Positions 27,214 through 35,809 of a stretch of DNA of 64,000 bases are shown one piece after another. The notes beneath the pieces were generated by a model. That model was not told the DNA's origin and did not search any database. It worked only from the letters and a program-made list of their open reading frames with translations. The position numbers and the translations under genes were made by a program. Position 1 is the first letter of the stretch. Every line of letters begins with the position of its first letter. This DNA comes from Bacteroidota bacterium. GTDB taxonomy: Bacteria; Bacteroidota; Bacteroidia; SXHM01. The DNA is taken from assembly GCA_947478465.1 (NCBI GenBank), contig CANJWH010000011.1:1-64000 (forward strand), written 5' to 3'.

Positions 27214-30200
27214 ATGAAAAATAAAATGCAGCGGATAAAATTCACACTATTAGCTCTACTCTTCTCATACAGTGCTTCTGCGCAATTAGTAACCGACAAT
27301 ACCTATACCCCAGATGAGTTAGTTGATATTATAGTTGCTGACGGAATAGTAGTCAGCAACGTAATAATGAACTGTCCGCAGATTGCTAATGCCTATTTTG
27401 ATGGCACTGCCACTAATATTGGCATGACAACCGGCATTTTGCTTACCAGCGGCACTGCCGCTTTAGCTAACGGCCCCAACAACAATGCAGGTGCCGGAAG
27501 CTGCAACAACTCACAAGGCGACCCATCGGTTTCTGCTATTTCAGGAAACAACACCAGTTACGATGCGTGCATTCTGGAGTTTGACATAGTTCCCACCTGC
27601 ACACCCCTCACATTTTCTTACGTTTTCGGGTCAGAAGAATATCCTGAATACATTAACCGTGAGTTTGCCGATGGCATGGTGATTATGATAAGCGGTCCCG
27701 GCATTGTTGGCACACAAAATCTGGCAGTGATAAACGGCAACACTCCCGTAAATATTCAGAACATTAACCAGAACAATAACAACGGACTTTACAACAGTAA
27801 TAACGGAGGTGCAAGTATTCAATACGATGGCTTTACCGATGTGCTGACTGCTACTGCCAACGTACAGCCCTGCTCACAATATCACATCAAAATTGCGGTT
27901 GCTGATATTATCGATTGCATTTTTGATGCAGGACTTTTTATTGCAGAAAACAGTATGGACTGCGGAGTGAATGCAGCCGTTGTTACCGATGCAGTTCAAA
28001 ACGGAGTAAACCCTATTGAAGGCTGCAAAACTATTTCGGTTGATTTTTGCAGACAGGGCAGCACAGCTGCTCCTTTTGATGTTCACCTGTCGTTTGCGGG
28101 AACTGCTGTAAACGGAGCTGATTATGTAAATATCCCTTCCACCATTACTATTCCGGCAGGGCAACAATGTATTACCGTAGTTATTGATCCTATCAGTGAC
28201 GGACAAAACGAACCTACAGAAACGCTGCAACTGATTTATGAAATTATTTCCGGAGCATGCTCGTTATTAGACACTATTGACATTGATATTATGAACGATC
28301 AGGGATTGGTTGCTTCGTTCTTTAATAACGATGTCTGTTTAAATAACACCACATTCTTTAACAACACAACGGTTATCAATCCGCCTGCAACGGTCAGTAA
28401 TTTTCAATGGGATTTTGGCGACCTGAATACCAGCATATCCTATAACCCATCAAACATTTATGCTGCTGCCGGCACTTACGATGTAATGCTGATTGCCACC
28501 AGCAACAGCGGCTGTATTGATACTGTTATTCAGCAAGTGAATGTGTATGATTACCCCACAGCATCATTTACGTTTACAAATACCTGCCTTAACAGCGAGG
28601 CCGTTTTTACCAATACCTCAACAGATGCCAGCAATGATACTATAGGCACTGTGGTGTGGAATTTTGGTGACGGTATCAGTTCCCCATTATGGGATGGCTC
28701 GCATTATTATTCACTGCCTAACTCTTACCCTGTTGTGTTGCAGGTATTCAATTCGGTGATGGGTTGCTCCAGCACTTTTCAGGATACGATTGATATTTAT
28801 CCTTCGGTGGCGGTTGACTTTATTGCAGCCAATGTTTGTTTTCCAAATCCGGTTGACTTTATTAACCAGAGCGTTGGAGTAGCGCAGTGGGAATGGGATT
28901 TTGATGATGGAAGCCCTTATGATGCAACGCAAGACCCCAGCTATACTTACGCCAATGCCGATACTTTTGATGTACGTTTAGTAGGCATTACGCCTGATGG
29001 CTGCAACGATACCATTACCAATACCATTTATGTTTTTGATGCGCCTGTGGCACAATTCAGTTTTGTTGATACCTGCGCCAATACTTCTGCCATCTTTACC
29101 AATACTTCGCTTGACCCTACCATGGGCACACTGGATGTCTGGTACTGGTCGTTCAGTGATAACACAACTTCCAGCGCATTTTCACCGCTGCATAATTTTC
29201 CGGGAGCAGGTATTTATGATGTAATGATGATTGCTTATTCCAGCAACCTGAGTTGTGCTGACACGGCTTTGGCACAGATTGAAATGTTTCCCGTTCCCAC
29301 TGCAGACTTTACAATGCAAAGCGTTTGCAATCTGCTGGATGTAGTTCCTGTAAATCTTTCTTCGGGCAGCATTAATACCTATGAGTGGGATTTTGATGAC
29401 AACACCGCCATTGATTTCAGTCAGGACCCAACCCACCTATATGCCAACACGGGGCAATACGATATTCAGTTGCTGGTTACCAGTGTTGAGGGTTGCCTGG
29501 ATTCTGTTTCCCGGCCCGTTACAGTGTATGAATTACCGGTGGCGCAGTTTACCGTTGCGCCTGTATGCGATGGCTTTCCTGCTTTGTTTCAAAATACAAG
29601 CAGCATTGCCTTTCCTGAAAATATTGTAACCTGGGAATGGACTTATGGTGATGGAACCCCACCCGAAACGGCTGTTAACGCCAACCATGTTTACCCTAAT
29701 GACGGAACATTTGATGCCCAGATATTAGTGGTATCGGGACATGGCTGCCGCGATTCGGTAACGCAAACGGTTACCATTTATCCCGTTCCTGTTCCTGATT
29801 TTTCGGTTGATACAGCAGCAGGCTGCCAGCCGCTGTGCGTTAATTTCACTGACCTTAGTACCATTAACACCGGAAACATTGTGCAGTGGGACTGGAACCT
29901 GGGCGACCTTACCCTTTCAGATGTTCAAAATCCTGCGCATTGTTATTACAACGATGATAATTTTACCTCTACTCTTATTGATGTTTCGCTGCAGGTATTC
30001 AGTGAGTATGGCTGCAAGAGCGATACAGTTTTTGACGATGTGATTGAGGTATATCCTATTCCGCTGGCCGAGTTTACGTTTTCGCCAATGGAAACTTCGC
30101 TGCTGGAACCGCAGGTGCATTTTACCGATTACAGCATAAACCCCGTTACCTGGCACTGGGATTTTGGCGAGCCGCAAATTGATACCGATACTTCCGATGC

Positions 30201-30606
30201 CGAAGACCCTGTTTATGATTACCGCGATTTCGGGAATATGTTTGCCTCCCTTATTGTATGGAACCGCTACGGTTGCAGCGATACAGTAACCCATACCGTT
30301 ATCATTAAACCCGATTTTGTGATGTATGCACCCTCGGCCTTTACCCCCAACGGTGACGGACTGAACGATGTTTTTAAGCCCGAAGGCTTAGGCATGGGCA
30401 CCATGGAATGGTTTGTTTTTGACCGCTGGGGCGCCAAACTTTTTACCGGCACCGATACCATTACCGGCTGGGACGGGACAGTGCGCGCCACCAACCGCCT
30501 TGCCCCGCAGGGCGTTTATGTTTACCATATCCGCTCGGTAGATCTTACAGGTGATGAACATTCAATGACTGGTAAGCTGGTGCTGGTGAGGAAACCGGAG
30601 GAGTGA
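27214..30606 (+). CDS. Choice-of-anchor L / Calx-beta-like / PKD protein with T9SS type B sorting domain
   Basis: An 1130-residue secreted protein. Signal peptide, then a choice-of-anchor L domain (about 25-250; hallmarks GTATNIGMTTGILLTSG, FSYVFGSEEYPEY), a Calx-beta-like domain (about 255-365), about eight PKD domains (WDFGDLNTS, WEWDFDDGSP, WDWNLGDL and others) and a type B sorting domain (PSAFTPNGDGLNDVF, FDRWGAKLF, GWDGT). The ATG at 27214 follows the repeat directly; ATG 27226 is an alternative. The last 2 kb are more GC-rich than the upstream paralogue. The two proteins are probably surface fibres or adhesins transported together. A 32-bp palindrome lies 15 bp after the stop. Confidence 0.92.
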   Translation: MKNKMQRIKFTLLALLFSYSASAQLVTDNTYTPDELVDIIVADGIVVSNVIMNCPQIANAYFDGTATNIGMTTGILLTSGTAALANGPNNNAGAGSCNNSQGDPSVSAISGNNTSYDACILEFDIVPTCTPLTFSYVFGSEEYPEYINREFADGMVIMISGPGIVGTQNLAVINGNTPVNIQNINQNNNNGLYNSNNGGASIQYDGFTDVLTATANVQPCSQYHIKIAVADIIDCIFDAGLFIAENSMDCGVNAAVVTDAVQNGVNPIEGCKTISVDFCRQGSTAAPFDVHLSFAGTAVNGADYVNIPSTITIPAGQQCITVVIDPISDGQNEPTETLQLIYEIISGACSLLDTIDIDIMNDQGLVASFFNNDVCLNNTTFFNNTTVINPPATVSNFQWDFGDLNTSISYNPSNIYAAAGTYDVMLIATSNSGCIDTVIQQVNVYDYPTASFTFTNTCLNSEAVFTNTSTDASNDTIGTVVWNFGDGISSPLWDGSHYYSLPNSYPVVLQVFNSVMGCSSTFQDTIDIYPSVAVDFIAANVCFPNPVDFINQSVGVAQWEWDFDDGSPYDATQDPSYTYANADTFDVRLVGITPDGCNDTITNTIYVFDAPVAQFSFVDTCANTSAIFTNTSLDPTMGTLDVWYWSFSDNTTSSAFSPLHNFPGAGIYDVMMIAYSSNLSCADTALAQIEMFPVPTADFTMQSVCNLLDVVPVNLSSGSINTYEWDFDDNTAIDFSQDPTHLYANTGQYDIQLLVTSVEGCLDSVSRPVTVYELPVAQFTVAPVCDGFPALFQNTSSIAFPENIVTWEWTYGDGTPPETAVNANHVYPNDGTFDAQILVVSGHGCRDSVTQTVTIYPVPVPDFSVDTAAGCQPLCVNFTDLSTINTGNIVQWDWNLGDLTLSDVQNPAHCYYNDDNFTSTLIDVSLQVFSEYGCKSDTVFDDVIEVYPIPLAEFTFSPMETSLLEPQVHFTDYSINPVTWHWDFGEPQIDTDTSDAEDPVYDYRDFGNMFASLIVWNRYGCSDTVTHTVIIKPDFVMYAPSAFTPNGDGLNDVFKPEGLGMGTMEWFVFDRWGAKLFTGTDTITGWDGTVRATNRLAPQGVYVYHIRSVDLTGDEHSMTGKLVLVRKPEE

Positions 30607-30621
30607 GTAAAATGTATTAGC

Positions 30622-30693
30622 CAAATAGCCAAGTAGGAATTAGGAGTTAGCAATCACGTGGTTGCTAACTCCTAATTCCTACTTGGCTATTTG
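30622..30693. repeat. Perfect 32-bp inverted repeat with 8-nt loop
   Basis: Arms at 30622-30653 and 30662-30693 match perfectly over 32 bp; the loop is TCACGTGG. It lies between the convergent ends of the second PKD gene (15 bp after its stop) and the HTH gene (5 bp after its stop), so it probably terminates both transcripts or protects their 3' ends. No T-run follows. The words TAGGAATTAGGAGTTAG in the arms belong to a class of simple intergenic repeats seen in this phylum. Confidence 0.8.
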
Positions 30694-30698
30694 CTTGT

Positions 30699-31037
30699 TT
30701 ACTTACTGATTACCTCCCAATACTTATCACGTTCAGCTTTTAGGGTTAGCAGTTCTTTTTTCAGTTGTTCCAGTTCAATTAATAAAGCCCGTTCGCGATG
30801 GGTAGTTTGCAGGGCGGGGGGCAAAAGAGTTGTGTAGTGTTCTACCAGATTTAGGTTCAAGAGTTCACTTAGCTCCAACAGAATGAGAATATCGGGATTC
30901 TGATTTTTGAGTTTTTGGGTAAGGTAGTTGGGCGATTTTCCCATTCCAAGGCTTATCTTTTTAAGTGATCTCCCACGCAGTTTCGCATATCCTTTAACGG
31001 TTTCAAGAAGGTTAGGTAGTGTTTTCTTTTCTTCCAT
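30699..31037 (-). CDS. Small HTH protein with C-terminal coiled coil
   Basis: A 112-residue protein starting at ATG 31037 (a TTG at 31043 would add two residues). Residues about 10-60 look like an XRE/lambda-repressor-type HTH (GYAKLRGRSLKKISLGMGKS, then PNYLTQKLKNQ as recognition helix), and the last 35 residues are a leucine-rich coiled coil (ERALLIELEQLKKELLTLKA) that would dimerise it. It is probably a DNA-binding regulator. Its upstream region is entirely occupied by an array of 21-bp repeats that are good candidates for its own binding sites. The gene ends at a 32-bp palindrome. Confidence 0.75.
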   Translation of the reverse strand: MEEKKTLPNLLETVKGYAKLRGRSLKKISLGMGKSPNYLTQKLKNQNPDILILLELSELLNLNLVEHYTTLLPPALQTTHRERALLIELEQLKKELLTLKAERDKYWEVISK

Positions 31038-31052
31038 ATTCAATTTATTATT

Positions 31053-31230
31053 AGAAATAAGACATTAGGGTATAGAAATAAGATACTTAGGTACAAAAAT
31101 AAGATAACTGGGTAAAGAAATAAGATATAGTGGTATATAAATAAGATAGTATGATAGAGAATTAAGATAGTTAGGTAGAGAAATTAGATACCTGAGTACA
31201 GAATTAAGACTGCTGGGTAGAGAAATCATA
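31053..31230. repeat. Iteron-like array: eight 21-bp direct repeats plus a partial ninth
   Basis: Units begin at 31053, 31074, 31095, 31116, 31137, 31158, 31179 and 31200, each exactly 21 bp, with a partial copy at 31221-31230. The consensus is AGAAATAAGATAnnTnGGTA plus one variable base. There is no spacer. All reading frames on both strands hit stops, so it is not coding. The 21-bp period equals two turns of B-DNA, so all sites face one side. It starts 15 bp upstream of the HTH gene ATG. Variation is concentrated at the same positions in each unit, as expected for protein-binding sites. Confidence 0.9.
31094..31101 (-). promoter_or_regulatory. Possible -7 element inside iteron 3
   Basis: The third repeat differs from the others (AAAAATA in place of AGAAATA) and on the minus strand gives TATTTTTG, a match to TAnnTTTG. 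It would start transcription about 50 bases before the HTH gene ATG, between repeats. No TTG lies at the -33 distance. Confidence 0.35.
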
Positions 31231-31236
31231 TTTTCT

Positions 31237-31271
31237 CAAAAAAAATCCCCTTGACTTGGGCAAGAGGATTT
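31237..31271 (-). terminator. Terminator of the S8 protease operon
   Basis: On the minus strand, arms at 31271-31261 and 31253-31243 pair in 10 of 11 positions with a 7-nt loop and run into a T8 tract. It lies about 50 bp after the S8 protease stop and insulates the repeat array from this operon. Confidence 0.75.
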
Positions 31272-31319
31272 GGGTTCTTAATCCCGATAGTTATTGGGGG
31301 AGGCTCTTAGTGGTAAAAA

Positions 31320-32996
31320 CTACCTCTTCAACACCCGCTTATAATACACCTTTCCGGGCGTGGTAACGCTGAAGATGTAAACACCCTGCGCTAAGTTTTG
31401 CAACAGCGGCAGTCGAAAAGTGCTGGAGGTATTTTTGCGGCAAAAGATTTCTTGAAAATAAATAGAGCGGCCGTCAACAGCCGAAAGGCGCACCTCTGTA
31501 GGCTGGTCAAGTGCAGAGTAAAATACACCGGTAACATCGCCCTCAAAAGGACTGGGGAAAACAGTAAGCAACTCATCTTTGCTCAGGTCGCCTGGCATGT
31601 ATTCTGAAAGAATAAGATTGGCAATAGAAAAATTAGGAATACCATAGCCCATCAACGAATCGGGGTTCATATACTGACTGGCACTTTGCTCAATAGCATG
31701 CAATAACTCCATATTAGTTAGCGTTGGATTGGCTTGCCACAGGCAGGCAGTCATGCCTGCTATAATGGGACCCGAGAAGGAAGTTCCGTTGCCTGTCATA
31801 ATATCACCTGTTTGTGTGGAAACAACGGCAGCGTCTTTACCCTGGGCTACTACATTGGGTTTTATGCGTCCGTCAAACGAATAACCTTTTCCGCTAAAAG
31901 CAACATATTGTCCGAACCCGTCAACTGCACCAATAGCCAATACACTGTCGGCATCTGATGGTGCACTTATGTGCAGCCATGCCGAGCTGCCCTCGTTACC
32001 TGCACTGTTTACAACCGCTATACCTTTTGAAGCCGCAATATCTGCTGCAATAGTGGCAGGTGCAGTATTTCCATCCATATCGGCATAAGTATGATTTAGC
32101 GAAGGATCATCAAAAGTAGTATAGCCCAGCGAAGAGTTGATTACATCTGCTCCTGCGCTGTCGGCAAACTCAGCAGCCGAGGCCCAGTTCACTTCTTCAA
32201 TCAGGTATTCGGATGCAGCTTCTTCTGAACGCAGCAACATGTACGAAGCTTTGGGTGCAGTGCCAATCAATTGTCCCGGACTGTTTGCCGCCATAGTAGA
32301 AAGCACCATGGTACCATGTGTGCTGCTGCCATAAACGTTAAGGTCTCCATCCACAAAATCGCGGGTGGCAATAATGCGGTTCTCATTTCTAAGACTGTCA
32401 AACACGGTAAGAATATCGGCATTGAAAAAACCTGCATCAATAACGGCAATCAACATTCCCTGTCCGCGATAACCGGCTTCGTGCAACTGAATTCCGCCCA
32501 GCATATCAATCTGGTTAAGGCCCATTCCATAATCAGCATTGCTGATGGCAGGCGAAGCAACTTCATTTTTATATACATTTTCTGTTTCCAACTCAAACTT
32601 GTTGCGCAGGTCAACAACAGGTTGTTGAGCAAGCGCCACCGCATTTACATTCACCACAAAAGGCAAAGCATTGATGGCATCAATCTGTGCCGAATCACTT
32701 GAAAGAATAGTAACAGAATTATGCCACTTGCTGCGGTTCAAAATCTGAGCGCCTGTGGCAGCAACCGCATCAACATACGTTTGGTTTACGGGAATATCAT
32801 TTTCAACAACCGCAATGTTTTGATTTGCCCTGCGCTGAATAGCACGTTGGGAAAGAAACGCTTCGGGTGCACCAATGCTGAAAGGACTTCCGTTCTTATC
32901 CGAAAACTTTACCCAATAGCGTGAAGGAGCAATCTGCGCGAAAGAAAATGAAGCAAGAAACAGGAAGCAGGAAGCAAGAAGAAGACGTTTACTCAT
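31320..32996 (-). CDS. S8 family serine protease with T9SS type A sorting domain
   Basis: A 558-residue secreted subtilase. The start at 32996 (MSKRLLLASCFLFLASFSFA signal peptide) overlaps the preceding gene by 8 nt; the open frame upstream lacks signal features. A propeptide-like region covers 25-135. Catalytic residues: Asp187 (AVIDAG), His227 (STHGT), Ser406 (GTSFSGP), and oxyanion Asn334 (SAGNEGS). The C-terminal 80 residues are a type A sorting domain (VFPSPFEG, ending in a YYKRVLKR basic tail; the usual YPNP is FPSP here). It is exported via the T9SS, probably for nutrient or envelope-protein processing. It is the last gene of a six-gene operon. Confidence 0.92.
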   Translation of the reverse strand: MSKRLLLASCFLFLASFSFAQIAPSRYWVKFSDKNGSPFSIGAPEAFLSQRAIQRRANQNIAVVENDIPVNQTYVDAVAATGAQILNRSKWHNSVTILSSDSAQIDAINALPFVVNVNAVALAQQPVVDLRNKFELETENVYKNEVASPAISNADYGMGLNQIDMLGGIQLHEAGYRGQGMLIAVIDAGFFNADILTVFDSLRNENRIIATRDFVDGDLNVYGSSTHGTMVLSTMAANSPGQLIGTAPKASYMLLRSEEAASEYLIEEVNWASAAEFADSAGADVINSSLGYTTFDDPSLNHTYADMDGNTAPATIAADIAASKGIAVVNSAGNEGSSAWLHISAPSDADSVLAIGAVDGFGQYVAFSGKGYSFDGRIKPNVVAQGKDAAVVSTQTGDIMTGNGTSFSGPIIAGMTACLWQANPTLTNMELLHAIEQSASQYMNPDSLMGYGIPNFSIANLILSEYMPGDLSKDELLTVFPSPFEGDVTGVFYSALDQPTEVRLSAVDGRSIYFQEIFCRKNTSSTFRLPLLQNLAQGVYIFSVTTPGKVYYKRVLKR

Positions 32997-33699
32997 AACC
33001 ATGTTCAAGGTAGTGGTATTTATATTGTGCTCCGTAAAGCACATCAACAGGAGGATTTCCATCTTTCTGCCAGTTAACATTGTAATAGTATTTATAAACC
33101 AATCCAATGTGTTTAGCATATACTTCCACTACTTTAATTCTGTAATCAAAAATCGGCTGTCTGTCAATCTGTAAAACAGTTACAGTTGAGTCAAAAGTTA
33201 TTCCGGTCAGCGTATCAGTAAAAGGCTGATGCACATTGTACATTTTGTAATCAATGCCAAAATCTTCAAGTGTGTTAAAAGCATTGCCATTCCATTGCTC
33301 ATCTTCCGCCAGCGGAAAAATCAGTTTCACATAACGTACATTTTCCTCAATCTTTTCAGCACGTTCGGCAGTGCGTGTTGCAAACCATACATCACTAATA
33401 TCATTGAAAACAAAATCAAGATTGGTATCGGTTTTAAAACGCTCCAGTCGCTGCGACCAACGGTTTTCATTGTCAAGAAATTTCGATTCGGTGTATTCTT
33501 TCATCTTGAAAATAAAAGTGTCTTTGCGGTTGAAGGCATCATCCGTCCAGATTGAATCAACGCGGTAAGTAACATAATGTCCAACAGTATCAGGAAAATA
33601 CTCATATCCCATATAAGGCGGTGTTTGCACTTCTTCAGTACACGAAACCATGTTCAGTGCCAAAACAGAAAGGAAGAAGTAGTTGTAAAGTTGCTTCAT
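32989..33699 (-). CDS. Hypothetical lipoprotein (236 aa)
   Basis: Starting at ATG 33699 gives a lipoprotein signal MKQLYNYFFLSVLALNMVSC with Cys20 as the lipidation site. The mature protein contains repeated beta segments with aromatic and acidic residues (GYEYFPDTVGHYVTYRVDSI, WSQRLERFKTDTNLDFVF), a pattern seen in Bacteroidota lipoproteins of unknown function. It lies 32 bp after mnmA and overlaps the S8 protease start by 8 nt, suggesting coupled translation with the protease. Confidence 0.75.
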   Translation of the reverse strand: MKQLYNYFFLSVLALNMVSCTEEVQTPPYMGYEYFPDTVGHYVTYRVDSIWTDDAFNRKDTFIFKMKEYTESKFLDNENRWSQRLERFKTDTNLDFVFNDISDVWFATRTAERAEKIEENVRYVKLIFPLAEDEQWNGNAFNTLEDFGIDYKMYNVHQPFTDTLTGITFDSTVTVLQIDRQPIFDYRIKVVEVYAKHIGLVYKYYYNVNWQKDGNPPVDVLYGAQYKYHYLEHGYE

Positions 33700-33731
33700 G
33701 TATACCCGAATTCTGTGCACCAAATTAAGGA

Positions 33732-34814
33732 TTATTTGATAAAACCGCCTCCAAGCAAATCATTGCCCTCATAAAAGACAGCACTTTGTCCGGGTGCAAT
33801 GGCGCTTACATTATTGTAGAATTCCACCTTCAGCAAATCAGCTTCGTGTGTTAGCGTGCTCAACATGCCTTTGTCTTTGTAACGGATTTTAGTCAACGCC
33901 TCAAAGCCTTCAGGCAGTGAAGCATATTTTATCATATTCACCTTTTTTACCAGCATCTCACGTTTTTCCAAATCCTCTTTTTCGCCCAATACAACGGTAT
34001 TGGTTTCAGGATTTATTTCTGTCACATACATCGGATGGCCTAGCGCAATCTCCAATCCTTTTCGCTGCCCGATGGTATAAAAAGGATAGCCTTCGTGTTT
34101 TCCTAACACCTTGCCCTCGCGGTTAACAAAGTTGCCGCCTTTCACACGCTCTTCTAATCCCGGGTCTTTGCGTTTCAGAAAACCACGGTAGTCATTATCG
34201 GGCACAAAACATATCTCGTAACTCTCGCTTTTCTTTGCCAGTTCTGTGTAGCCGCTATCCAATGCCAGTTGACGTATTTCTGATTTATGATATTTACCCA
34301 ACGGAAAAATAGTTCGCGCAAGACTTTCCTGAGTCAATCCCCAGAGCACATAACTCTGGTCTTTGGTTTCATCCAGACCTTTGGAAACAACATAGCGTCC
34401 GTTCTCTTGTCTTACCTGCGCATAATGTCCGGTTGCAATGTATTTGCAACCGAGTTTATCAGCACGTTTCAGTAATGCATCCCATTTGATGTGTGTATTA
34501 CAAAGCACACAAGGATTTGGAGTTCTTCCGGCAAGATATTCTTCAACAAAATTGTCAATGATGAAATCACCGAACTCAGCACGGATGTCTAAAATATAAT
34601 GGGGAAAACCACAGTTCACCGCAAGCTGACGCGCATCGTTAATATCATCCAGACTGCAACAACCTGTAGTGCGTTTGCTTCCGCCCGAAGTAGCATAGTC
34701 CCATGTTTTCATGGTTATTCCAATCACCTCATAGCCCTCATTATGCAGCATAAGCGCTACAACAGAGCTATCCAGCCCGCCACTCATTGCCACTAAAACT
34801 TTTTCTTTTGCCAT
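33732..34814 (-). CDS. mnmA: tRNA-specific 2-thiouridylase MnmA
   Basis: A 360-residue cytosolic enzyme that thiolates U34 of tRNA-Lys, -Glu and -Gln. The PP-loop is AMSGGLDSSV (residues 9-18). The catalytic pair are Cys102 (NPCVLCN) and Cys202 (YEICFVPD), matching Cys102 and Cys199 of the E. coli enzyme. The C-terminal beta barrel spans about 285-360. It follows the YwqK-like gene by 1 bp and shares its operon with mnmD, which acts on the same nucleotide. Confidence 0.96.
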   Translation of the reverse strand: MAKEKVLVAMSGGLDSSVVALMLHNEGYEVIGITMKTWDYATSGGSKRTTGCCSLDDINDARQLAVNCGFPHYILDIRAEFGDFIIDNFVEEYLAGRTPNPCVLCNTHIKWDALLKRADKLGCKYIATGHYAQVRQENGRYVVSKGLDETKDQSYVLWGLTQESLARTIFPLGKYHKSEIRQLALDSGYTELAKKSESYEICFVPDNDYRGFLKRKDPGLEERVKGGNFVNREGKVLGKHEGYPFYTIGQRKGLEIALGHPMYVTEINPETNTVVLGEKEDLEKREMLVKKVNMIKYASLPEGFEALTKIRYKDKGMLSTLTHEADLLKVEFYNNVSAIAPGQSAVFYEGNDLLGGGFIK

Positions 34815-34815
34815 T

Positions 34816-35805
34816 TTAATTTACCAGCACTCCTGCTTTATACATTTCTTTCTTGGCAATACTGCCATCAGGATTATAATTAATCACTTCCCCATCCAAC
34901 AAATCATTCACATATTTTCCAGTTCTTTTCAGCACTTGGCCTTCCAGATATTCTTCCCATTCATCAGGCTTTCCATCCTCTCCTTTTATCAGTTTCTTTT
35001 TCCACTCGCCTGTTTCATACCATTCGCTAAAAAGTCCACTCTTTTTCCCACTTACATAATTAACACTCGACTTGGGAATATTGTTTTTATAAAACTCTTC
35101 CTTCTTTCCGTTCATCATTTGTTCCGAAAACAAATTTCCGTCTCGGTATTTCTCAATTTTCTCAATTGCACCGGTTGAGGTGTAGTAATACCAGATACCT
35201 GCTTTTTTATCTTCCTTGTATTTTCCTTCAATATATGGCTTGCCTTCATCTGTGAAAACTTTGTAATCACCATCCAGTTTTCCATTCAGGTGAAATGCTT
35301 CTTGTCTGGGCTTTCCGTCTTCATAATATTTTTTCCATGCGCCTTCTTTCACTCCGTTTTTCCAGTTGATTTCTTCAACCAGTTTTCCATTGGCATACCA
35401 GGTTTTAAATGTTCCGTCTTGTATTCCTTTTTTGTAAAACTCTTCACCTATTATCTGCTCCTGCTCGTTATAATAACGCCACAGGCTATCTTTTTTCTGG
35501 TCGGTATAAAGCCCTGCTGCTTCAATTTTCCCATTCGGATAATAAATATATGTAGAAGCTGATTTACCATTATTGAAATAATTAGCGGTCATTTTCAATG
35601 GCCCGGTTTCGTAGTAATGACGGAACAAACCAACAGGAAAATTGTCTTTAAACTCACCTTCGTATTTCACTTTTCCGTTCTCATGATAAGTTTTCCACAG
35701 GCCCTGTTTCAGACCTTTCTCATCGGTCTTATTCTGTTGTGCATTTATTGTAAATGCCGACAACACCAACACAATTAAAAAAACAATATTCTTAGTTCTG
35801 TTCAT
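34816..35805 (-). CDS. YwqK-family MORN-like repeat protein, secreted
   Basis: A 329-residue protein with a signal peptide (cleavage near FTINAQQ) and about twelve MORN-variant repeats of about 23 residues, for example GLWKTYHENGKVKYEGEF. Database names for this family include toxin-antitoxin YwqK family antitoxin, but the signal peptide and the context give no support for such a role here. Probably a periplasmic or outer-membrane scaffold. It sits 4 bp after mnmD and 1 bp before mnmA. Confidence 0.85.
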   Translation of the reverse strand: MNRTKNIVFLIVLVLSAFTINAQQNKTDEKGLKQGLWKTYHENGKVKYEGEFKDNFPVGLFRHYYETGPLKMTANYFNNGKSASTYIYYPNGKIEAAGLYTDQKKDSLWRYYNEQEQIIGEEFYKKGIQDGTFKTWYANGKLVEEINWKNGVKEGAWKKYYEDGKPRQEAFHLNGKLDGDYKVFTDEGKPYIEGKYKEDKKAGIWYYYTSTGAIEKIEKYRDGNLFSEQMMNGKKEEFYKNNIPKSSVNYVSGKKSGLFSEWYETGEWKKKLIKGEDGKPDEWEEYLEGQVLKRTGKYVNDLLDGEVINYNPDGSIAKKEMYKAGVLVN

Positions 35806-35809
35806 AATT

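Noticed and set aside
31053-31230. CRISPR array
   Set aside because: The 21-bp unit is the complete period; there are no separate spacers, and no cas genes are nearby.
32997-33119. N-terminal extension of the S8 protease (to 33119)
   Set aside because: It overlaps the preceding lipoprotein gene and puts a non-signal sequence before a good signal peptide.
34816-35805. Toxin-antitoxin system (YwqK name)
   Set aside because: The YwqK-family product has a signal peptide, lies in a tRNA-modification operon, and no toxin gene is adjacent.
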